A stretch of 30,865 nt of DNA from the NCBI RefSeq assembly GCF_035938995.1, contig NZ_DASZGI010000202.1:1-30865 (forward strand), given 5' to 3'. Positions 15,607-21,835 of the stretch are shown in pieces. Every line of letters begins with the position of its first letter. The first letter of the stretch is position 1. The notes beneath the pieces were generated by a model, which did no database searches, was not told the DNA's origin, and saw only the letters and a program-made list of their open reading frames with translations. The position numbers and the translations under genes are program-made. This stretch comes from DASZGI01 sp035938995 (GTDB lineage: Bacteria; Actinomycetota; Actinomycetes; Streptomycetales; Catenulisporaceae).

Positions 15607-16740
15607 ATGAGCACCGGTGCCGCGCCGACGCCCACCCCCTTCCGGATCGAGATCCCCGAGACCGACCTGACCGACCTGCGCGAACGCCTGTCGCGCACCC
15701 GCTGGCCCGAGGCCGAAACTGTGGAGGGCTGGTCCCAGGGCATGCCGCTGGCCTATACGCGAGAGCTGGCGGAGTACTGGCGCGACGGCTACGAATGGCG
15801 CGCGACCGAGCGGCGCCTGGCCGAGCTGCCCCAGTACCGGCTCGCGATCGACGGGCTGGCCGTTCATTACGCGCACGTGCGCTCGCCGCATCCCGGCGCG
15901 CTGCCGCTGCTGGTCACGCACGGCTGGCCCGGCTCGATCACCGACCTGCTCGACCTGGTCGAGCCGCTGACCCGCCCGGAAGACCCGGCCGACGCCTTCG
16001 ACCTGGTCCTGCCGTCCCTGCCCGGATACGGCTTCAGCGACAAGCCGAGCGGCACCGGCTGGGGCGTGGACCGCATGGCCAAGGCGTTTGCGCAGCTGAT
16101 GGCGGCGCTCGGATACGAGCGGTACGGCGCGCACGGCACCGACTGGGGCTCCTTCATCACCGGGGCGCTCGGCACCGCCGACCCGGACCACCTCGCGGGC
16201 ATCCACCTGGCCATGCCCTTCGCCGCGCCCCCGAAGGAGCAGGTCGAGCTCTCCGAGCGCGACCTGGCCGGACTGGCCAAGCTCAAGGAGTTCCAGCAGA
16301 ACGAGGGCGGCTACGCGACCATCCAGGCCACCCGCCCGCAGACGCTCGGCTACGGCCTGACCGACTCGCCCGTCGGCCAGCTGGCCTGGGCGGCGGAGAA
16401 GTACTGGGCGTGGAGCGACCACGACGGCGATCTGGACAAGGCGATCGCGCGCGACCGGGTGCTGGACGCCGTGTCGGTGAACTGGTTCACCCGCACCGCG
16501 GTCTCCTCGGCCCGCATCTACTGGGAGAGCTACAACAACATGGCTCTGGCTCCGGTGCACGTGCCCACCGCCTGCGTCACGTACCCGAAGGACGGCCGAA
16601 TGCCGCGCGCCTGGTGCGAGCGGCGGTTCACCGACCTGCGCTCGTGGATCGACCACGAGGCCGGCGGGCACTTCCCGGCGCTGGAGGACCCGCGCCTGCT
16701 CGCCGAGGAGCTTCGGGCGTTCTTCCGCCCGCTGCGCTGA
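15607..16740 (+). CDS. Epoxide hydrolase, EHN-type alpha/beta fold
   Basis: This 377-residue enzyme has the N-terminal EHN segment (PFRIEIPETDLTDLRERL to about residue 90) followed by an alpha/beta-hydrolase core. Residues seen: oxyanion motif HGWPGS (105-110), nucleophile Asp179 in AHGTDWGSF, Tyr in RIYWES and catalytic His355 in GGHFPALEDP. It should open an epoxide to a vicinal diol through an alkyl-enzyme ester. GAGGAG (15595-15600) lies 6 bases before the ATG. It is the first gene of a seven-gene plus-strand operon ending at 21556. A shorter-motif paralogue lacking the nucleophile lies at 23541-24686. Related enzymes occur both as xenobiotic hydrolases and in enediyne clusters, so context rather than family must decide. 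Confidence 0.93.
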   Translation: MSTGAAPTPTPFRIEIPETDLTDLRERLSRTRWPEAETVEGWSQGMPLAYTRELAEYWRDGYEWRATERRLAELPQYRLAIDGLAVHYAHVRSPHPGALPLLVTHGWPGSITDLLDLVEPLTRPEDPADAFDLVLPSLPGYGFSDKPSGTGWGVDRMAKAFAQLMAALGYERYGAHGTDWGSFITGALGTADPDHLAGIHLAMPFAAPPKEQVELSERDLAGLAKLKEFQQNEGGYATIQATRPQTLGYGLTDSPVGQLAWAAEKYWAWSDHDGDLDKAIARDRVLDAVSVNWFTRTAVSSARIYWESYNNMALAPVHVPTACVTYPKDGRMPRAWCERRFTDLRSWIDHEAGGHFPALEDPRLLAEELRAFFRPLR

Positions 16741-16770
16741 CACACCCCGAACCGAAGGAGCGACGAGCAG

Positions 16771-17805
16771 ATGAGCAGCGAACCGATCCCCGCGACCAGC
16801 CTGGAGGTGCGGCTGGCCGCCTACCCGGGCGACGAGGTGCGGCCCGAGCACTTCGAGGTGGCCGAGGCGCCGCTGCCGGAGGCGGGCCCCGGCCAGATCG
16901 TGGTGCGCAACACGTGGATGGCCCTGGGCGCGGTCTCCCGCGACCAGATGAACCCGACGCTGAACCTGCCGATCCCGGCGTTCCAGCTCGGCGAGGCGAT
17001 GTGGGGCCGCGCGGTCGGCACCGTGGTGCGCTCCAACAGCCCGGACCTGGCCGAGGGCGACCTCGTCGAGCACTTCTTCGGCTGGCGCGAATACGCGGTC
17101 AACTACGCACAGGCCTTCTTCAAGCGCGACCGTGGCCTGCTGCCCAGCCCGGAGTACTACCTGTCGCAGGGCCCGACGGCCTGGCGCGGCACCGTCGTGG
17201 TCGCCGACGTGCACGAGGGCGACGTGGTCTTCGTGTCCGGGGCCACCAGCGGCGTCGGCGCGCTGGCCGGGCAGATCGCCAAGAAGCGCGGCGCGAAGCT
17301 GGTCATCGGCAGCACCGGGTCCCCGCAGAAGATCGACTACCTCAAGGAACTCGGCTTCGACGTGGCCTTCGACTACCACGAGGGCCCGGTGGCCGACCGG
17401 CTGCGCGAGCTGGCCCCCGACGGCATCTCGGTGTTCTTCGACAACGTCGGCGGCGAGCAGTTCGAGGCGGCGGTCGAGGCGGCCGCGCCCGGCGCCCGCT
17501 TCGCCCTGTGCGGCGCGCTGGCCGGGCAGTCCGGCCCGAAGGGCGGCGAAGGCGGCCGGCCGCGGCTGGACCTCATGGCGGCCTTCCCCAAGGAGCTGGT
17601 GCTGCGCCCGTTCGCCACGCTGCACACCCCGGAGCAGATGAACGACTGGAACCGGCAGTTCGCCGAGTACCTGGAGGAGGGCGGCTTCACCTACCCGCAC
17701 ACCGCGATCGAAGGAGGCGTCGCCGAACTGCCCGCCTCCTTCATCGGACTGCTCAAAGGCAAATACAGCGGTACCGCCGTCGCGCGGCTGTGTGTTCACG
17801 AGTGA
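16771..17805 (+). CDS. Zinc-free MDR NAD(P)H oxidoreductase (PTGR/enoyl-reductase type)
   Basis: The 344-residue medium-chain reductase lacks the Cys/His zinc ligands. It has a Rossmann motif VSGATSGVGALAGQIA (about 156-170) followed by GSTGSPQKIDYLKELGFD. The N-terminal barrel includes VSRDQMNPT, matching the leukotriene-B4-dehydrogenase/prostaglandin-reductase group (here 'SRDQM' for the usual 'DPYMR/DPYQR'). These enzymes reduce alpha,beta-unsaturated ketones with NADPH. AAGGAG (16755-16760) lies 10 bases upstream of the ATG and the gene follows the epoxide hydrolase by 30 bp, so co-transcription is likely. It may saturate an enone made in the pathway; the substrate is not known. Confidence 0.9.
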   Translation: MSSEPIPATSLEVRLAAYPGDEVRPEHFEVAEAPLPEAGPGQIVVRNTWMALGAVSRDQMNPTLNLPIPAFQLGEAMWGRAVGTVVRSNSPDLAEGDLVEHFFGWREYAVNYAQAFFKRDRGLLPSPEYYLSQGPTAWRGTVVVADVHEGDVVFVSGATSGVGALAGQIAKKRGAKLVIGSTGSPQKIDYLKELGFDVAFDYHEGPVADRLRELAPDGISVFFDNVGGEQFEAAVEAAAPGARFALCGALAGQSGPKGGEGGRPRLDLMAAFPKELVLRPFATLHTPEQMNDWNRQFAEYLEEGGFTYPHTAIEGGVAELPASFIGLLKGKYSGTAVARLCVHE

Positions 17806-17861
17806 ACACGAGGACCACCAGGAACCGCTGACCTGGCCCAACTACAAGGAGACACACCGCG

Positions 17862-18389
17862 ATGACTGCACAAGGCACCATCCTGCTCGGAGAGGACACG
17901 ACACTGCGTGGCCTCGTGCACAGCATCGACCTGCGCGCTCTGGCCTTCTGGGCGACCCCGGCGGCCCTACACATCGAGGACGAACTCGGGCCGGTCGACC
18001 CGGCCAAGAGCCTCGAGGGGCGCTGGGGCCTGGTGATCGGGATCGTCGGCGGCGTGGGCCCCACCGACGAGGCGGTCGCGGACTTCTACTTCCGCCCGGA
18101 CCACACGATCAAGGCGCTCGGGCCGGAGGCCGACGACGGCGATCCGCACTTCATCGGGATCGGCTACTGGTTCTCCTTCCCGGACGGCTCGTTCGTCTTC
18201 GGGGTCAACCACCCCGGCCTGCCGGACGGCGCCGGCGGCTCGAGCGGCGCGATCTTCGGCATGCACCGCGGCGAGGTCGTCGGCGACACCCTGACCACGC
18301 GCGGATTCGCGGTGGTGGACCAGGGCGCCGGCCAGCCGTACGTGGGCCCGCTGCGGGTGGCCGCGCGCGGCACTCGGACGGTCGAGTAG
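17862..18389 (+). CDS. Conserved tandem protein 1, unknown family (175 aa)
   Basis: I do not recognise a named family. The 175-residue protein is clearly a paralogue of the next gene. Shared blocks are DLRxLxxWAxPAxxxxEDE (from residue 23), SLxGxW (50-55), FRPDHT (77-82), GYWxSFPDGSFxFGVN (101-116), GAIFxxHRG and RxFAVVDxG. Alternating hydrophobic residues and repeated G-x-W/Y turns suggest a small beta-barrel, lipocalin-like, such as a ligand carrier or cofactor-free cyclase. It has no signal peptide and no membrane helix, so it should be cytosolic. AAGGAG (17846-17851) lies 10 bases before the ATG. It sits between the MDR reductase and the second copy within the operon. Fold is a guess from the sequence pattern. 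Confidence 0.8.
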   Translation: MTAQGTILLGEDTTLRGLVHSIDLRALAFWATPAALHIEDELGPVDPAKSLEGRWGLVIGIVGGVGPTDEAVADFYFRPDHTIKALGPEADDGDPHFIGIGYWFSFPDGSFVFGVNHPGLPDGAGGSSGAIFGMHRGEVVGDTLTTRGFAVVDQGAGQPYVGPLRVAARGTRTVE

Positions 18390-18394
18390 CCGAG

Positions 18395-18446
18395 AAGACA
18401 AGCAAGGCAGGTAAGACAAGCAAGCCAGGCAAGACATGTAAGGAGG
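18395..18446 (+). repeat. 18-bp tandem repeat carrying the next gene's ribosome site
   Basis: AAGACAAGCAAGGCAGGT (18395-18412) is followed by AAGACAAGCAAGCCAGGC (18413-18430) and a diverged third copy AAGACATGTAAGGAGG (18431-18446). The third copy contains the AAGGAGG used by the gene at 18452. The repeats are purine-rich and unlike the surrounding GC-rich sequence. Confidence 0.85.
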
Positions 18447-18451
18447 CGACC

Positions 18452-18952
18452 GTGACTGGGCGCTTGAACGCAGCCGACCTGATCCCGGCCGGGGATCTGA
18501 GGACCCTCTCGCTCTGGGCGGCGCCGGCGTGCGCACTGCTGGAGGACGAGTTCGAGCAGGTGGCCGAGGCGCGCAGCCTCCAGGGCGAGTGGGAGCTGCT
18601 GGTGGACGTCGCCGGCGACGTGACGCCGCCGATCGGCTTCGACTTCAGGCCGGACCACACCCTGGTCACGATCGGCCCGCCGGCCGAGGACGGCGGCGCG
18701 TACTTCGTCGGACTCGGCTACTGGCTCTCCTTCCCCGACGGCTCCTTCATCTTCGGGGTCAACCATCCCGGCCTTCAGGACGGCCAAGGCGCCTCGCCCG
18801 GCGCGATCTTCGCGCTGCACCGCGGCCGGGTCGACGGCGACGCCCTCACCTCGCGGGCGTTCGCCGTCGTCGACGAGGGCGTCGCGCGGCCGTTCCTCGG
18901 GCCGATCCCGGTCCGCACCACCGGCACGCGCATCCTCCCTCCGCCACAGTAG
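18452..18952 (+). CDS. Conserved tandem protein 2, unknown family (166 aa)
   Basis: This 166-residue protein is a tandem paralogue of the gene at 17862. The shared core includes DFRPDHT (64-70), GYWLSFPDGSF (89-99), FGVNHPGL (101-108) and GAIFALHRG. The copies differ in the N-terminus and in a shorter loop before FRPDHT. The pair may form a heterodimer or act on successive intermediates, both inferences. GTG 18452 is fixed by the perfect AAGGAGG (18440-18446) 5 bases upstream; the frame is open further upstream but only through the repeat and the preceding gene. The stop is 11 bases before the FAD-enzyme start, so tight coupling with that gene is likely. No membrane segment or catalytic motif was recognised. 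Confidence 0.8.
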   Translation: MTGRLNAADLIPAGDLRTLSLWAAPACALLEDEFEQVAEARSLQGEWELLVDVAGDVTPPIGFDFRPDHTLVTIGPPAEDGGAYFVGLGYWLSFPDGSFIFGVNHPGLQDGQGASPGAIFALHRGRVDGDALTSRAFAVVDEGVARPFLGPIPVRTTGTRILPPPQ

Positions 18953-18963
18953 AAGGGTCCGGA

Positions 18964-20151
18964 ATGTACGACGTGATCGTGGTCGGCGCTCGAGTCGCGG
19001 GCGCCTCCACAGCCCTGCTGTTCGCCCAGGCCGGCTACCGCGTCCTGTTGGCCGACCGGGCGCACTTCCCCAGCGACACGCTCTCGACGCACTACATCCA
19101 CCAGCCGGGGGTCGCCCGCATGGCGCGGTGGGGCGTGCTCGACACCGTGCGCGCGACCGGCTGCCCGGCTCTGGAGCGGACCATTTACCAGGTCGGCGAC
19201 GTCCGGCTGGACGGCTGCTCGGTGCCGCACGACGGACAGCGGGCCGCCTATGCGCCGCGCCGCTACCTGCTCGACAAGATCCTGATCGACGCCGCCGTGG
19301 CCGCCGGAGCCGAGTTCCGCGAGGGCTGCTCCGCGGCCGGGCCGGTGTTCGACGGCGACCGGGTGGTCGGCGTGGCCTTCCGCTCGAGCGACGGCGGCAC
19401 CTACGAGGAGCGCGCGCGGCTGTCGGTCGGCGCGGACGGGATGCGCTCGGTGCTCGCGAAGGGCGTCCGCGCCGAGTTCATCGTGCACGACGAGCTGCAG
19501 ACCTGCATCTACTACACCTACTGGCAGGGCTTCCAGTCCGACTTCGAGCTCTACGAGCGGCCCGGCCGGTGGATCGGCGCGGTGCCCACCAACGACGGCG
19601 CGACGCTGATCGCCGCCTACCATCCGCAGAGCGAGTTCGACCGCGTACGCGGCGACGCGCTGGCGAACTACCTGGAGAACATCCAGACCACCGCGCCGGA
19701 CCTGTACGAGCGCGCGGTGACCGGCGAGCGGGTCGAGCGGCTGCGCGGCACCGGAGACCAGCAGAACTTCTTCCGGCAGCCCAGCGGGCCCGGCTGGGCG
19801 CTGGTCGGCGACGCCGCGCACCACAAGGACTCGATCACCGCGCGCGGCATCAGCGACGCATTCCTGCAGTCCGACCTGCTGTTCGACTCGGTGGGCACGG
19901 CGCTTCAGGACCCGGGCCGACTGGACGAGGGGTTGCGCGACTACGCCCAGCAGCTGCCGGACGAGCTGTTCGAGGGCTACCGCAACACCCTGTTCACCAG
20001 CCGGCTGGAGGTCACCCCCGACCGGATGACCATGCTGCGGGCTCTGTCTCAGTCCCCTGAGCTGACCGCGAAGTACTTCGCGGCCGCGGCCGGCGGCATG
20101 TCCGTCGAGGACCTGTACGACGACGACCTGCACCAGGCCCTGGCCGCGTGA
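18964..20151 (+). CDS. FAD-dependent oxidoreductase/monooxygenase (PF01494-type)
   Basis: This 395-residue flavoprotein opens with VIVVGARVAGASTALLFAQAG (ADP-binding, with Arg in the GxRxxG position). It continues with SVGADGMRS (155-162) and the second FAD motif GWALVGDAAHHKD (278-289). The segment SDTLSTHYIHQPGVARM is typical of an actinobacterial subgroup near geranylgeranyl reductases and group A monooxygenases. It may hydroxylate, epoxidise or dehydrogenate a pathway intermediate. GAAGGG-type sequence at 18952-18957 precedes the ATG. It lies between the tandem unknown proteins and the free PCP, so a carrier-bound substrate is conceivable. Reaction type is not decidable from sequence. Confidence 0.85.
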   Translation: MYDVIVVGARVAGASTALLFAQAGYRVLLADRAHFPSDTLSTHYIHQPGVARMARWGVLDTVRATGCPALERTIYQVGDVRLDGCSVPHDGQRAAYAPRRYLLDKILIDAAVAAGAEFREGCSAAGPVFDGDRVVGVAFRSSDGGTYEERARLSVGADGMRSVLAKGVRAEFIVHDELQTCIYYTYWQGFQSDFELYERPGRWIGAVPTNDGATLIAAYHPQSEFDRVRGDALANYLENIQTTAPDLYERAVTGERVERLRGTGDQQNFFRQPSGPGWALVGDAAHHKDSITARGISDAFLQSDLLFDSVGTALQDPGRLDEGLRDYAQQLPDELFEGYRNTLFTSRLEVTPDRMTMLRALSQSPELTAKYFAAAAGGMSVEDLYDDDLHQALAA

Positions 20152-20262
20152 ACCGGGCCGGGCGCACCCGGTCCGCACCGTCCAGCCGCAGTCGAGCCGG
20201 TCTCCAAGGCCCGGCCGCACCATCCCGTGTACGAGTACTTCGAACTGCTGTGGAGGCATCCC

Positions 20263-20499
20263 GTGACCGTCCAGGAAGCGGAAGAGAAACTGTGCGGGCT
20301 GTTCGCGGAGGTGCTCGGGGTGCCCGAGATCGAGCCGCAGGACGGCTTCTTCGACCTGGGCGGCCACTCGCTGCTGGCGTCCAAGCTGGTGCGGCGCATC
20401 CGCACCGAGTACGGCGTCCGGATTCCGCTGCGCCGGGTGTACGACGCGCCGACGCCCGAAGCTCTCGCACGCCACCTGGCCGCCGCCCTGGCGGCCTGA
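20263..20499 (+). CDS. Free-standing peptidyl/acyl carrier protein
   Basis: This 78-residue carrier protein has the phosphopantetheine site FFDLGGHSLLASKL with Ser36 as attachment residue. LGGHS is the PCP-type signature of nonribosomal peptide systems, rather than the LGxDS of most fatty-acid ACPs. Four helices are apparent (TVQEAEEKLCGLFAEVLG; HSLLASKLVRRIRTEYG; LRRVYD; TPEALARHLAAAL). GTG 20263 is selected because GGAGG (20252-20256) lies 6 bases upstream; an earlier GTG at 20227 would place that ribosome site inside the gene. It is followed after 13 bp by the KAS III-like gene. The stand-alone A domain encoded at 21836-23383 is the obvious loading partner. Confidence 0.92.
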   Translation: MTVQEAEEKLCGLFAEVLGVPEIEPQDGFFDLGGHSLLASKLVRRIRTEYGVRIPLRRVYDAPTPEALARHLAAALAA

Positions 20500-20512
20500 G
20501 GGAGGTCCCGAC

Positions 20513-21556
20513 ATGCGCTGGAACAACCTTTACATCGCGGGCGTGGGCTCCTACCTGCCCGAGAAGGTGGAGACCGTCGACGAGGCCATCGCCGCCGGCC
20601 GGTACACCGAGGAAAAGAAGGCCATGAACGGCTACCGGGCGGTGCGGATCGCGGCGCCCGAGGAGACCGGCCCGGTCATGGCGGTCAAGGCGGGTCGGCA
20701 GGCCGTGGCCAGGTCGGGGTACGCCGGCGAGGAGTTCGGGCTGGTCGTGCATGCCTACTACGGTCACCAGGGCTTGGACCTGTGGACCCCGGCCAGCTAC
20801 GTGCAGCGCGAGACGGTCGGCGGCACCGCGCCCGCGTTCGAGGTGAAGCAGGGCTGCAACGGCTTCATGGCGGCGATGGAGCTGGCCGGCTCGTACATCG
20901 CCGCGCACTCGGAGTTCCCGGCGGCGCTGGTCACCGGCGGCGACGCGTTCCAGCTGCCCTACATCGACCGGTGGGCGACGCACGAGCAGAACGTCGACGG
21001 CGACGGGGCCGGCGCGGTGGTGCTCTCCACCCGCGGCGGATTCGCGAGGGTGCGGGCCTCCTACTCCTACGGAGACCCCGAGCTGGAGCCGATGGGCCGC
21101 ACCGGCGACCGCTGGAACGACACCCCGTTCCAGAACGGCGAGACCCTCACCCTGGGCACCCGCAAGTACGACTTCATCAGGGGCGAGGACATCGACTTCG
21201 ACGAGGCGATCGAGCGCATCTCCAACGGCGTGCAGCTGTCGCTGAAGCGGGTCCTGCACGAGGCCGAGGCCGAGCTGACCGACTGCCGGTTCTTCCTGCA
21301 CCAGCAGCTCGCCGAGACCATCGCGGTGTACGGGCTCTACAACCTGCTCGGGGTGGACCGCGCCTCGACCACCTTCGACTGGGGCAGCAACATCGGCATG
21401 GTGGGGACCACCGACGTGGTACTGGCCCTGGACCACGTGATCGCCGAGCGCGAGCCCCGGCCCGGAGACCTCGCTGTGCTCCAGAGCGCGGGCGCCGGCT
21501 ACGTGTGGTCGACGGCCGTGATCGAATTCCTCGAGACGCCGCGCTGGGGCGAGTAG
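20513..21556 (+). CDS. KAS III-like acyltransferase/condensing enzyme, Cys-His-Asp type
   Basis: This 347-residue thiolase-fold protein has active-site Cys115 (VKQGCNGFMAAM) and His263 (FFLHQQLAETI). Where FabH has the Asn of GNTSAAS it reads WGSNIGMVGTTDVV, so Asp301 aligns with the third residue of the CerJ/ChlB3-like group (GHxGAxD pattern). In that group KAS III folds act as acyltransferases, moving acyl groups from carrier proteins or CoA to O- or N-acceptors. Asn293 is an alternative third residue. The length and the N-terminus YIAGVGSYLPEKVETV fit the superfamily. The gene follows the PCP by 13 bp and ends the operon before a double hairpin. It is the natural enzyme to accept the PCP-bound unit. 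Reaction is inferred; fold and Cys/His are seen. Confidence 0.88.
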   Translation: MRWNNLYIAGVGSYLPEKVETVDEAIAAGRYTEEKKAMNGYRAVRIAAPEETGPVMAVKAGRQAVARSGYAGEEFGLVVHAYYGHQGLDLWTPASYVQRETVGGTAPAFEVKQGCNGFMAAMELAGSYIAAHSEFPAALVTGGDAFQLPYIDRWATHEQNVDGDGAGAVVLSTRGGFARVRASYSYGDPELEPMGRTGDRWNDTPFQNGETLTLGTRKYDFIRGEDIDFDEAIERISNGVQLSLKRVLHEAEAELTDCRFFLHQQLAETIAVYGLYNLLGVDRASTTFDWGSNIGMVGTTDVVLALDHVIAEREPRPGDLAVLQSAGAGYVWSTAVIEFLETPRWGE

Positions 21557-21603
21557 CGGGGCGGACGGGGACGAGAGCCGGGCGGCACCACCGCCCGCGG
21601 AAG

Positions 21604-21650
21604 AGCCCCGGGGGAGAGGTCAGGAGAACCCTGACAGCTCCTCCGGGGCT
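21604..21650. terminator. Long hairpin at the end of the plus-strand operon
   Basis: AGCCCCGG pairs with CCGGGGCT and extends through GGGAG/CTCCT (one G-U pair) to 13 bp. A 2x2 internal loop is followed by GTCAGG/CCTGAC with a 5-base loop. TTT follows. It lies 48 bases past the KAS III-like stop. Confidence 0.75.
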
Positions 21651-21716
21651 TTCGCCTGGGGTCGCGCAGCACGCCTGCACGCGGCCTCGCCGCTGATTTG
21701 GCCGAGCTCCGTATCC

Positions 21717-21736
21717 CAAGACGACCGGCCGTCTTG
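21717..21736. repeat. Short inverted repeat between convergent operons
   Basis: CAAGACG (21717-21723) and CGTCTTG (21730-21736) enclose ACCGGC. It is the middle of three consecutive hairpins in the 279-bp gap between the KAS III-like (+) and A-domain (-) genes. Confidence 0.55.
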
Positions 21737-21752
21737 AAACCGAGGCGACGAA

Positions 21753-21790
21753 GGTCTAGGCAGTCAGCTGATCACTGACTGCCTACGACC
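21753..21790. terminator. Hairpin past the A-domain gene
   Basis: TAGGCAGTCAG (21757-21767) pairs perfectly with CTGACTGCCTA (21775-21785) over a 7-base loop, and GGTC/GACC extends the stem past one bulged C. It lies about 45 bases beyond the stop of the minus-strand A-domain gene and is its likely terminator. Confidence 0.7.
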
Positions 21791-21835
21791 TACAACCGTC
21801 TCGACGCAGGGGGCTGCGTCAGATCTGGTGCGCCC

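Noticed and set aside
15568..17841. Long minus-strand open frame (757 codons) opposite the epoxide hydrolase and MDR genes
   Set aside because: It spans two clear plus-strand genes and their spacer, has no ribosome site or domain and is a compositional shadow.
20227..20262. Upstream GTG start for the carrier protein
   Set aside because: It would put the GGAGG site inside the coding region and add a non-conserved hydrophobic leader.
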